A DNA stretch of 58,102 nucleotides from Candidatus Saganbacteria bacterium (lineage in GTDB: Bacteria > Margulisbacteria > WOR-1 > XYC2-FULL-46-14 > WPAF01): NCBI GenBank assembly GCA_009772965.1, contig WPAF01000004.1, positions 1-58,102 of the forward strand. Direction: 5' to 3'. The notes beneath the pieces are model-generated. The model saw only the letters and a program-made list of their open reading frames with translations, ran no database searches and was not told the origin of the DNA. Positions 20,140 to 28,404 of this stretch are shown here, piece by piece. Every line of letters begins with the position of its first letter. The first letter of the stretch is position 1. The position numbers and the translations under genes are program-made.

Positions 20140-20678
20140 AAGTGCGCGTTTCTCGTTTTAACGGTTTCTAAAAAAATCGGCAAATCCTTTTTGACCAATT
20201 CGACTATCATTGATCCTGCCGAAGCCGCGATCGCGGCGTTTAAATCTTTATATGCCAGCATTCTTACTTTTTTTACGCCGTTAAAACGGCGATTTATTTC
20301 TATGTGGTCGGCAAGGTAAATTATTTTTTCGAGCAATGTCATTTTTTCAGACCCTGTTGTGTGTTTTTCTATTGCCGATAAAACCTGCCGGTCATTAATT
20401 TTAAATTTTCTTTTAGCGATTTCCCTGCTCAATTTAGCGTGGAGAAGTTTTGGCTCTTTCTTTTCCAATTCGCTTATCTTAAGCTTATAAAATTTAGCGG
20501 CCTCAAGCATTTGCCCTCTATCCATGTATCTTGAACAGTCATGGAAAATTGCAGCAATTTTTGCTTTTTCTTCCGGAGCCCCGTAATACCGAGCGAGTTT
20601 TACCGCTTCATGGGCTACCCTTAGGGAATGTTTGAAGCGCTCTTTTGGCAGGAGCTTTTCAAGCTCCCCGTTAAGCAC
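20136..20678 (-). CDS. yqeK: HD-domain hydrolase YqeK-like
   Basis: RFKHSLRVAHEAVKLARYYG, AAIFHDCSRY, IEKHTTGSEKMTLLEKIIYLADHIE. Confidence 0.88.
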   Translation of the reverse strand: MLNGELEKLLPKERFKHSLRVAHEAVKLARYYGAPEEKAKIAAIFHDCSRYMDRGQMLEAAKFYKLKISELEKKEPKLLHAKLSREIAKRKFKINDRQVLSAIEKHTTGSEKMTLLEKIIYLADHIEINRRFNGVKKVRMLAYKDLNAAIAASAGSMIVELVKKDLPIFLETVKTRNAHL

Positions 20679-20925
20679 GGTTTTGTTTTTGGCGAGCCTC
20701 GCTTACGATGAGTGACCTCCCGTTAAAAGAAAAGCCATTCATTTCTTTAATCGCTTTTTCCGGCTCCCCTTCAATTTCAATAAAGCCAAATCCTTTTGAG
20801 CGGCCGCTTTCGTTTTCTGTAATTATCCTGGCGGAAACCACCTGGCAGTGCGGCTCAAAGGCGGAGGCCAGCTGTTCGGAGGTTGTCGTCCAGGCCAGAT
20901 TACCGACATATAGAGTCTTTCCCAT
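20671..20925 (-). CDS. RRM-type RNA-binding protein
   Basis: KTLYVGNLAWTTTSEQLASAF RNP2, RSKGFGFIEIE RNP1. Confidence 0.95.
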   Translation of the reverse strand: MGKTLYVGNLAWTTTSEQLASAFEPHCQVVSARIITENESGRSKGFGFIEIEGEPEKAIKEMNGFSFNGRSLIVSEARQKQNRA

Positions 20926-21097
20926 TTTTTATCACCCCTCGATTTAGGCACAAAAAAACCAAAGCAGAAAACCCGCCTTGGTATATAAATTTATAAATAT
21001 GCAGCGCCCAAAATCTCTCCTTTGATGCCTTGCGAATTATAATATGCCGAGGAATTGCTTGTCAATATCTTTTTGTTATTATATTATGTTAAAAATA

Positions 21098-21832
21098 ATG
21101 AAAAATACATGCGCAGTAGTGTTGGCGGCAGGAAAGGGAGTTAGGATGAAATCCGAACTCCCAAAAGTTTTTAACCCCATTTTAGGCAAGCCGATGCTTG
21201 AATATGTTGTTAATACCCTAAAAGAGTTGAAAGTTGACCAGATATTTGTTGTAGTCGGGCATAAAAAAGAAATGATAATAGAGTATTTTAAAAATCAGGA
21301 AATTGTTTTTGTTGAGCAAAAAGAACAATTAGGCACCGGCCATGCGGTAATGCAAGTTGAGCCATATCTTAAAAATTACGATGGAAAAGTTTTAGTTTTA
21401 GCGGGGGATGTCCCAATGCTTCGGGCTAAGACATTAAGCGATTTATATGATTTTCATGTTGAAAAGCATTCTTCGGCAACGGTACTAACAGCCGAGCTCC
21501 CGGATGCTTTAAATTATGGAAGGATTATCAGGAATCAAGACGGCCTGATTTTAAAAATTGTTGAAAAAAAAGACGCATCCTCCGGCGAGCTTCTAGTTCG
21601 CGAGATTAACACCGGCACTTTTTGTTTTGAGGCAAAGCAGATGTTTTATGCCTTGTCGCAGGTTAAAGCAGAAAACGCCCAAAAGGAATATTATTTGACC
21701 GATACCATAGAAATCCTAAAAGAGCGGGGGTATCCTGTTTTTGCTTATCAAGCCAAAGATTATAAAGAAACACTGGGAATTAATACCCCGGAAGAATTAA
21801 AAGAAATAGAGAAGCGTTTAGTAAACTATTAA
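21098..21832 (+). CDS. Nucleotidyltransferase, GlmU N-terminal-like (no LbH acetyltransferase domain)
   Basis: CAVVLAAGKGVRMKSELPKVFNPILGKPMLEYVV; LGTGHAVMQ; LAGDVPML. Confidence 0.88.
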   Translation: MKNTCAVVLAAGKGVRMKSELPKVFNPILGKPMLEYVVNTLKELKVDQIFVVVGHKKEMIIEYFKNQEIVFVEQKEQLGTGHAVMQVEPYLKNYDGKVLVLAGDVPMLRAKTLSDLYDFHVEKHSSATVLTAELPDALNYGRIIRNQDGLILKIVEKKDASSGELLVREINTGTFCFEAKQMFYALSQVKAENAQKEYYLTDTIEILKERGYPVFAYQAKDYKETLGINTPEELKEIEKRLVNY

Positions 21833-21894
21833 AAGAATTGCAAAAAAGAAAACCAAAAAGCGCGAATATGCTGGGACTTTTGTGTTAAATATTT

Positions 21895-22302
21895 TTAATG
21901 GGAATAGATAATAATTTTCACTTTAGAGATGACATTACTGACAAAATCTATAAATTCGCAGCATTCCTTTTCTGTAATTTCTATACCACCAGAATACATG
22001 CCGATATTCCTCTTTAAACGCATTGCATTTCCAATGTCGTTAATTGAATCATCATTTAATATCTCAGCCAATTTTTCAATTATTTTAACATGGTGGCCAG
22101 GAATACTCTTTGCCTTGATTTGATGATGGCTTAATAATGCTATCCCAGTTTTAAGCAGAGCGGAATAAGCATAGGTGAATTTTACATCTAATATTTTATC
22201 GGTTTTTGCGATTTGGATATCTTTTAAGGCATTTGCTAAATGTTTTTTTGTTTGGCTCTTGTCAAAATTAAAACGATTGAAATATCTTTCTTCGAAATTC
22301 AT
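21895..22302 (-). CDS. HEPN domain protein (partner of adjacent MNT)
   Basis: All-helical HEPN-like protein, SIPGHHVKIIEKLAE, RLKRNIGMYSGG; 4-nt overlap with MNT gene. Confidence 0.75.
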   Translation of the reverse strand: MNFEERYFNRFNFDKSQTKKHLANALKDIQIAKTDKILDVKFTYAYSALLKTGIALLSHHQIKAKSIPGHHVKIIEKLAEILNDDSINDIGNAMRLKRNIGMYSGGIEITEKECCEFIDFVSNVISKVKIIIYSH

Positions 22303-22847
22303 TTTATGAGTTCTATTAGTTTCTTTTTGAAAATATTGAGAATAAAAGGATCTTTGTGCTTTCTGCGCTTTAAGAGTTCTTTTGAATCCATATTGACTAC
22401 ATTTATTTCTCGGTCCAGCTCTTGCTGAAGTTGAGAAATATTTTTTTGTAAAACAACGATTCTATGGCTGCCTATTACGAGTAAATCTATATCACTATGG
22501 GCTTCCATTTTATTTTCGGCATAAGAGCCATAAATATAGGCTTGTTCTATCCCTGGAATACCTTTTAATATTTTTTTTAGTTTTTCTTCAAATCCTAAAG
22601 TTTTTAATACGATGTTCCTGTATTCTTTATATAAAGGAAACCTATTATTAATGGAATAGAGCTTTAAGTTGCCCCTTGGTTGGCTAATTAAAAGCCCTTC
22701 TTTTTCTAATTCTCTTAATTTTTTTATCAAGTTTCTTTTATCTAGAGATAATTTTCTAGACAATTCGTTTATATACAAACTTTCATGAGGATTCAAAAAG
22801 AAGTAGTTTAGTACTTTTTGCGCAACTTCTGATTTTAATGAAAACAT
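22299..22847 (-). CDS. wHTH-MNT nucleotidyltransferase
   Basis: HTH then AYIYGSYAENKMEAHSDIDLLVIG; GGGGAGG RBS supports ATG at 22847. Confidence 0.85.
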   Translation of the reverse strand: MFSLKSEVAQKVLNYFFLNPHESLYINELSRKLSLDKRNLIKKLRELEKEGLLISQPRGNLKLYSINNRFPLYKEYRNIVLKTLGFEEKLKKILKGIPGIEQAYIYGSYAENKMEAHSDIDLLVIGSHRIVVLQKNISQLQQELDREINVVNMDSKELLKRRKHKDPFILNIFKKKLIELIK

Positions 22848-22860
22848 AAACCTCCCCTTA

Positions 22861-22899
22861 TACACCAAGGAGTGTAAAATATTACACCGATAATGTCAA
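22861..22899 (-). promoter_or_regulatory. Promoter TTGACA-N17-TACACT with overlapping inverted repeat GTGTAA-N4-TTACAC plus third half-site
   Basis: -35 at 22894-22899, -10 at 22871-22876; arms 22872-22877 / 22882-22887; TACACC at 22861. Confidence 0.7.
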
Positions 22900-22982
22900 G
22901 AAGAATTACATAACAATAATCTGAAGTTCCTGCAATTCTCCAATTTCCCTGAAATTTTTATAAGATTCTTCTGAAAAAGAAT

Positions 22983-24053
22983 TTAAGCGATCTTTCGATA
23001 GCGGGTACTGCGGCCTAATCCGATTCGTTCAATTTTTTTGAATGACAATAATTTATCTAGCGCTTGATTAACGGTTGGCCTGGCGACTTTTGCCTTTTTT
23101 GATATTTCTAAGGGAGCTGCTTCGCTGACGCTTTGTAAGTATTCCCAGACGGCCAGTTGCTTTGGCGATAATAATTTTTCAATGTTTTCGGCAGAAAGCA
23201 AATCAATTGCCATTTTTGATTGCTGGTGAAAAATTGATAAAAAGAAATCCAGCCAGGGAATAATGGTTTCGTTTTTACCCTTAAATGTTTTTTGGCTTTT
23301 ACGCAGCGCCATATAGTATTCCGGCTTATTCTCCTCAACTAGTTTTTCATGAGAAACGCAGGGTATATATAAATAACCCTCTTTCAGCAAAAGTAAATTG
23401 GTTAAAATCCTGGAAAGCCGGCCATTGCCATCTTCAAAGGGGTGAATATTCAAAAATTCAACCACAAAATTAGCTGCGATCAAGAGCGGATGATATTTCT
23501 TTTCCTTACTGGTGTTTTGCGTCCATTCAACCAGCTCCAGCATTTCTTTTGGAGTCAGATAGGCAGGGGTTGTGTCAAAAAGAGTTCCAACGGCTTTACC
23601 CGACGCGTCAATCATCACAACTTTGTTTTCTTTTTTTTTGTATTCGCCCCTATGCCTCTCGTCTTTTTCGGCATATTTAAGCAATTCTTTGTGAAAATGT
23701 TTGATAGCGCTTTCAGAAAAGCGAAGACCTTCCCAAGCATCAAAAATATTTCGGAGCAATTCAAAATAACCTTTAACCTCTTGTTTATCCCGGTTAGAAA
23801 ATTTTTGTAACGAGATGCCGTTCATCAATTTCTCAACATCATTGTCAGATAGGCGGGCGCCTTCTATGCGAGTAGAAGATCCGGTAGAAGTAATTAAAAC
23901 AGAACGCTTGAGCCGGCCAAGAACCTGCGGGCTTAATTTTGCGCCGGCAATCCATTGTCCCTTAAGTTCATCTATCTTTGTAATTTTGTTCCAGATTTCA
24001 GCTGGCAGATTATTTAGGCGTTTATCAAAGCGTTTGTACAGCACAAAAACCAC
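22983..24053 (-). CDS. Fic family protein with C-terminal wHTH (Fic_N type)
   Basis: HPFEDGNGRLSRILTNLLL; SSTRIEGARLSDNDVEKL; C-terminal LEISKKAKVARPTVNQALDKLLSFKKIERIGLGRSTRYR. Confidence 0.92.
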   Translation of the reverse strand: MVFVLYKRFDKRLNNLPAEIWNKITKIDELKGQWIAGAKLSPQVLGRLKRSVLITSTGSSTRIEGARLSDNDVEKLMNGISLQKFSNRDKQEVKGYFELLRNIFDAWEGLRFSESAIKHFHKELLKYAEKDERHRGEYKKKENKVVMIDASGKAVGTLFDTTPAYLTPKEMLELVEWTQNTSKEKKYHPLLIAANFVVEFLNIHPFEDGNGRLSRILTNLLLLKEGYLYIPCVSHEKLVEENKPEYYMALRKSQKTFKGKNETIIPWLDFFLSIFHQQSKMAIDLLSAENIEKLLSPKQLAVWEYLQSVSEAAPLEISKKAKVARPTVNQALDKLLSFKKIERIGLGRSTRYRKIA

Positions 24054-24084
24054 CTTATATTTTAACTATATAAGATTATATAAG
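24054..24084 (-). promoter_or_regulatory. Inverted repeat CTTATAT-N7-ATATAAG plus tandem ATATAAGATT units containing a TATAAT -10-like box on the minus strand
   Basis: Directly upstream of the GTG start region of the second Fic gene. Confidence 0.5.
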
Positions 24085-24406
24085 ATTAGCAAAATAAAAA
24101 CAAGCTGATTTCCCTATGGTAGTGATGAGTACAAAGCCCTGATGCCGAGCAAAGGTTCCTAATTCCCCTGAAATTTTCTGGAAAGTACCAATAATAATAT
24201 AACAGGTTGAATATTCCGAGATAAAGCAAAAAAACAGGAGGAAAATAAAATGGCAATGAATAGAATTGGTCCAAGGTTGACTGCCCGTTTTCCATCAAAC
24301 TATCAAACGGCCTATTTCTTTTTCCAACGCCCTAATGTATACCTTATTTTTACCTTTTCAGCGGGCTCGTGGCCCCCTGCCGGCAAAATACCGGCAAAAT
24401 AATATA

Positions 24407-24435
24407 TTGACAAAACCCATGAAAAGCTTGATAAT
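24407..24435 (+). promoter_or_regulatory. Sigma-70-type promoter TTGACA-N17-GATAAT upstream of coiled-coil gene
   Basis: Near-consensus boxes, 17-nt spacing, gene start at 24466 with GGGGTAAGG upstream. Confidence 0.7.
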
Positions 24436-24465
24436 AAAGGCATTATAGGGGTAAGGAGTAAAAAT

Positions 24466-25461
24466 ATGCCAGAAGAAAAGAAACCAGTCCTTAGTGGAAG
24501 AAGCGCAAAAGGAGAAATATTCAAAGCTTATAAAGAGCTCCTGGATATAATCAAGGAACAAAAATATAAATCTCCTCAAGAAGAAAAAAAAGAAAACGAA
24601 AAAAAAGAAATTATTAAAACTGTCGCCCAGATTTCGCAAGAAAAAATTGTCAATAACATTTCCAGCCTCAAATTAGAATTGAGCCGGTCGCTCGATACTC
24701 TTGGAGAAAACTTAAGCCTGGAATATGAAAAATTGAGCGAATTCCAACAGGCAATTGAAATTGAAAAAAATAACCTTAATAATATCCATCAAATTGAAGT
24801 CGAGGCTGAAAGCTTATCCGCTTTATTACAGGCGCAATCCGAAAAAAAAGCGGCGTTTGAAGCAGATATTCAAGAAAATAAATTGAAGTTTGAAGAAGAA
24901 ATGGACCAGTTAAAAAAACAATGGGAAAAAGACCAGGAAGAATACGAGTTGCTGCAAAAGGAAAAAGACATTCAATCAAAAAAGGATCGGAAAAGGGAAG
25001 AAGACGAATATAATTATAATTTGCAATTACAAAGGAAAAAAGAAAAAGATAATTATGAGGAAGCCAAAGAAGCCCTGGAAAAAGAACTGCAGGAAAAAGA
25101 AAAAGCTTTTGCGGCAAAAGAAGAAGAGTATAATCTGCTTAAAACCAAAGCCGAGAATTTTCCAAAAGAAATGGATAAAGCAATTAAAGAAGCTGAAAAA
25201 ACATTGATGGACAAGCTTTCCCTTCAATACAAGCATGAATCTGCATTGTTGGATAGAGAGCTTGAAGGGGAAAGAAAATTGGCAAAACAAACCATTTTTA
25301 ACCTTGAATTAAAAATAAGCGAACAAGCGGAACAAATCAGGCAATTGTCTCAAAAATTAAGCGATACTAATAAGCAAATGCAGGATATGGCGCTTAAAGC
25401 ATTGGAAGGCGCGTCTATTAATCAACAGCGCATATTCAGCGGAGAAAAGAATAAAGAATAA
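24466..25461 (+). CDS. Long coiled-coil protein (E/K/Q-rich)
   Basis: Heptad-rich sequence across ~300 aa; own promoter and RBS. Confidence 0.75.
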   Translation: MPEEKKPVLSGRSAKGEIFKAYKELLDIIKEQKYKSPQEEKKENEKKEIIKTVAQISQEKIVNNISSLKLELSRSLDTLGENLSLEYEKLSEFQQAIEIEKNNLNNIHQIEVEAESLSALLQAQSEKKAAFEADIQENKLKFEEEMDQLKKQWEKDQEEYELLQKEKDIQSKKDRKREEDEYNYNLQLQRKKEKDNYEEAKEALEKELQEKEKAFAAKEEEYNLLKTKAENFPKEMDKAIKEAEKTLMDKLSLQYKHESALLDRELEGERKLAKQTIFNLELKISEQAEQIRQLSQKLSDTNKQMQDMALKALEGASINQQRIFSGEKNKE

Positions 25462-25469
25462 CTGCCCTA

Positions 25470-25541
25470 TTAGTAAAGCCTGGCTATGCCCCGGAACTCA
25501 ACCCCATCGTGTACGCTCTTTCTTTCGTGCGTCAAATGTAG
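25470..25541 (+). pseudogene. IS630-family transposase C-terminal relic
   Basis: Open frame LVKPGYAPELNPIVYALSFVRQM*; cf. the LPPYSPELNPIE DDE-domain signature of IS630/Tc1 transposases. Confidence 0.6.
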
Positions 25542-25642
25542 CCTATACTATGGACTAGGTAGTATCTTCATTTAATAAAAAAACTGCCGAAATCACCTGA
25601 AATATTTACCAAGGTTTATCGATACATATATAGGAAGAGGGG

Positions 25643-25834
25643 ATGTTTGTGGATAGTAATCAAAAAAGTTTCGATACCTACAAAATTGGAAGCATGACCT
25701 ACATTAAAGACACGCAATTAGGGCCTAAAGCATTAAAAGCGATTTCATTGCTAGCTCCCGGGAAATTTGTCGATATATTAGAAGCGGCTTTTGCCAAACA
25801 CGAATTAACGACTAAAGTTGACATAAACAAGTAG
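25643..25834 (+). CDS. Small hypothetical protein (63 aa)
   Basis: ORF preceded by AGGAAGAGGGG. Confidence 0.45.
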   Translation: MFVDSNQKSFDTYKIGSMTYIKDTQLGPKALKAISLLAPGKFVDILEAAFAKHELTTKVDINK

Positions 25835-25843
25835 GAAAATAAA

Positions 25844-26050
25844 ATGGATAAAGCGAAAGTAATTGAAAGTTTAAACAAGGCTCAGGCGGTAGATTTTATT
25901 AATAAGTTGTTAAAATCAAAACTAAAAATACTCGTTCTTTTTGCCGCTTTCCCTATTACCGCGGCGGCAAATATTTCCGACCCCAGGCAATTTTTGATGG
26001 TTAAAAACCTTGAAGCGCTTTTGGACTTAAAAAAAGCCGACCTTAACTAA
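25844..26050 (+). CDS. Small hypothetical protein (68 aa)
   Basis: ORF 9 nt downstream of preceding small ORF, RBS AGGAAAA. Confidence 0.45.
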   Translation: MDKAKVIESLNKAQAVDFINKLLKSKLKILVLFAAFPITAAANISDPRQFLMVKNLEALLDLKKADLN

Positions 26051-26844
26051 ATCCACCCAAGCTTATTTTTTAAAAGCTCCCAGATGTTGTATTCTTTTAA
26101 GCGGATAAAATTTGTCTTATATTCTGATTTGCCGATTGTGATTACGTCGCCTTTTTTTAAATAAAACGTTTCCTGCCCATCCGCGGTAAGGAGCAAATCC
26201 TCGCCCTTTACGATTTTAATGTTTATTGAATCCTCCAGGATAATACTGCGATTCGCGCCGCGATGCGGGCAGATCGGGGAGAGTATAAAAGATTTGGAAT
26301 CCGGCGGCAGGATGGGACCGTTGACCGCGAAATTATATGCGGTTGATCCGGTAGCGGTTGAAATTATCAGCCCGTCGCCAATATAGCTTGCAATGCTTTT
26401 ATCTTTTAAAAATGCTTCAAGCTTTATTGTCCGCGCGATTGAGCTTTTGCCGATAACAATATCATTTAAGGCGGGCGTGCTTTTAATCTTTTTGCCGTTT
26501 CTTATTACGCCGGCATCAAGCATCATCCTTGAGTCTAAATGGTATTTTTTGCTTTTAACCAGCTCTACAGAGCCTATTATTTCCAAATGGGAAATTTCGC
26601 TTAATATCCCAAGGCCTCCTAAGTGAGCCGTCAGCAGGGGGATTTTGTTTTTTGCGGTAATCCTTGCCGCCCTGAGTATGGTGCCGTCCCCTCCAAAGGT
26701 AATTATAAAATCAATCCCCTTCAGAGCGTGATTTTTAGTAATATTAATGGCTTTGTGTCCGGCGGCCGCAAGCTCCGCCATAACCTTTTTTGCGGTTCCC
26801 GCAACTATCGCGTCCTCTTCTTTATATATAATTCCTATTTTCAT
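26047..26844 (-). CDS. nadK: NAD kinase
   Basis: DFIITFGGDGTILRAAR; DGLIISTATGSTAYNFAVNGPIL. Confidence 0.95.
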   Translation of the reverse strand: MKIGIIYKEEDAIVAGTAKKVMAELAAAGHKAINITKNHALKGIDFIITFGGDGTILRAARITAKNKIPLLTAHLGGLGILSEISHLEIIGSVELVKSKKYHLDSRMMLDAGVIRNGKKIKSTPALNDIVIGKSSIARTIKLEAFLKDKSIASYIGDGLIISTATGSTAYNFAVNGPILPPDSKSFILSPICPHRGANRSIILEDSINIKIVKGEDLLLTADGQETFYLKKGDVITIGKSEYKTNFIRLKEYNIWELLKNKLGWI

Positions 26845-26846
26845 GC

Positions 26847-27365
26847 TTAAAATAATTTTAATTGAATAAGTATGGCTATTATACCAATAACGACTGAAAT
26901 AATAAATATCGGCAGGAAAAGGGCGAGGAATAAATCCTTTTCCATAGAGGGAAGTTTAAATGAAATGTTTAGTAGTTCCTTTTTGCCCGCGTTTACCAGC
27001 AGCAAGCTATGGGATTTAGAAATATAAGCTAGTTCAACCATCTGCTGGCGTGTCAATAAATCGGTTGGTTCCGGGTTTTCTAAAACTTTGACCAAATACT
27101 TTTTATTGTTTTTCTCCGCTTCAAAATCAACTATGACATTGCCAAAATGGGATTTATCCCCGACCATTGTAATTATGGGGAGTTGCTTGCGCCTGCCGGT
27201 TATTTTATACCCGTTGTCATTTAACAGCTTTATTATTTCAGCTTCAGTAAAAGGGGACGCCTCTGCCTGTAAAACATTTGATTTGTTGAGATAGCTTCTA
27301 TTAATTATAAGAACCGCCAAAATCCCGATTATTGTCCCTGCAATAAAAACAGCTAGAAGAGCCAT
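26847..27365 (-). CDS. Membrane protein, hypothetical
   Basis: N- and C-terminal TM segments; tightly between nadK and galT. Confidence 0.6.
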   Translation of the reverse strand: MALLAVFIAGTIIGILAVLIINRSYLNKSNVLQAEASPFTEAEIIKLLNDNGYKITGRRKQLPIITMVGDKSHFGNVIVDFEAEKNNKKYLVKVLENPEPTDLLTRQQMVELAYISKSHSLLLVNAGKKELLNISFKLPSMEKDLFLALFLPIFIISVVIGIIAILIQLKLF

Positions 27366-28369
27366 CAGGCCTCTCTCAAAAACTTGGCGGCGCTTTCGGG
27401 AATAACGGTATTGATAAAAATGCCTGAGCCGAGCTCAAAGCCGGCAACGGCCGCCACCCTGGGAATAATCTGGATATGCCAGTGGTAATACTCCAGGTCT
27501 TTTTCGCGGCAGGGGGATGAATAAATAACAAAATTATAATCCGGATTGTGGAGCGACTTATATATTTTGTTTAAAGTTGTTTTCATTACATAGGCGAGTT
27601 CTTTTGTATGCTCGGGAGTGGTGGACTGAAAAGACGCGTTATGTTTTTTTGGGAGCACCCAGGTTTCAAAAGGGGAGCTTGCGGCAAAAGGCACAAAAAC
27701 CACAAAATCATCTGTTTCAAAAATAATCCTTTCTTTGAAAGCGAGTTCTTTTTTCATTATCACGCAAAAAACGCATTCCCCGTTGTCGTCAAAAAAGCGC
27801 ATTGCCTCTTCCAGGCGGTTGCGGATGTGCATTGGGGTGATTGGAGTCGCGATTACCTGGGAGTGGGGGTGCTTTACGGAGGTTCCTGCTGATGCCCCAT
27901 GGTTTTTAAAAATTGTGATGAGCTCAAAGCGGGGATCCTGGCTTAAGGTAATATATCTTTCGCGGTAAGCGAGAAAAACTTCCTCAACTTGTTTTTGCTC
28001 CATGATGGGCATAAATTGGTCGTGTTTGGGAGATTCAATTATTACTTCATGTTCACCCATCCCGTCCATGTACCTGAAAAAATCTTCCTGTTTGCTTCTT
28101 TGTATGTTTCCTTGCGGGACAAGCGCCGGGAATTTGTTTGGGATAATCCTAATCCACCAGCCGGGAGTATTGGGCTTAGTTCCATAAGTCCGGTATGCCA
28201 AAATTTCAGGTGGGGTTAAATCCTCGTTCCCTTCACAAAAAGGGCAAATGCCTAAAGCCTCCGGTTTTTCTTCTGAGCCGGGGGATGAAAAATCTTCCGG
28301 CCGCTTTGCCCTTTCAGTCGCAATAATAACCCATTCCTTGGTCGCGGGATTTTGTCTTAGCTCAGGCAT
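27365..28369 (-). CDS. galT: Galactose-1-phosphate uridylyltransferase family
   Basis: HPHSQVIATP active-site motif; YHWHIQIIPR. Confidence 0.93.
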   Translation of the reverse strand: MPELRQNPATKEWVIIATERAKRPEDFSSPGSEEKPEALGICPFCEGNEDLTPPEILAYRTYGTKPNTPGWWIRIIPNKFPALVPQGNIQRSKQEDFFRYMDGMGEHEVIIESPKHDQFMPIMEQKQVEEVFLAYRERYITLSQDPRFELITIFKNHGASAGTSVKHPHSQVIATPITPMHIRNRLEEAMRFFDDNGECVFCVIMKKELAFKERIIFETDDFVVFVPFAASSPFETWVLPKKHNASFQSTTPEHTKELAYVMKTTLNKIYKSLHNPDYNFVIYSSPCREKDLEYYHWHIQIIPRVAAVAGFELGSGIFINTVIPESAAKFLREA

Positions 28370-28404
28370 AGGCGAATTTTAGCATATTGTGGTAAAATGT
28401 GTAA

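Noticed and set aside
24250-24402. 50-aa ORF MAMNRIGPRLTARFPSNYQTAYFFFQRPNVYLIFTFSAGSWPPAGKIPAK with AGGAGG upstream
   Set aside because: Good RBS, but no recognisable family and its end falls in GCCGGC repeat sequence; could be a truncated leader, not enough support to call.
24358-25290. Phe-rich minus-strand ORFs (24358-24639, 24776-25117, 25027-25290)
   Set aside because: Poly-Phe is the reverse complement of Glu/Lys-rich coiled-coil codons; not real membrane proteins.
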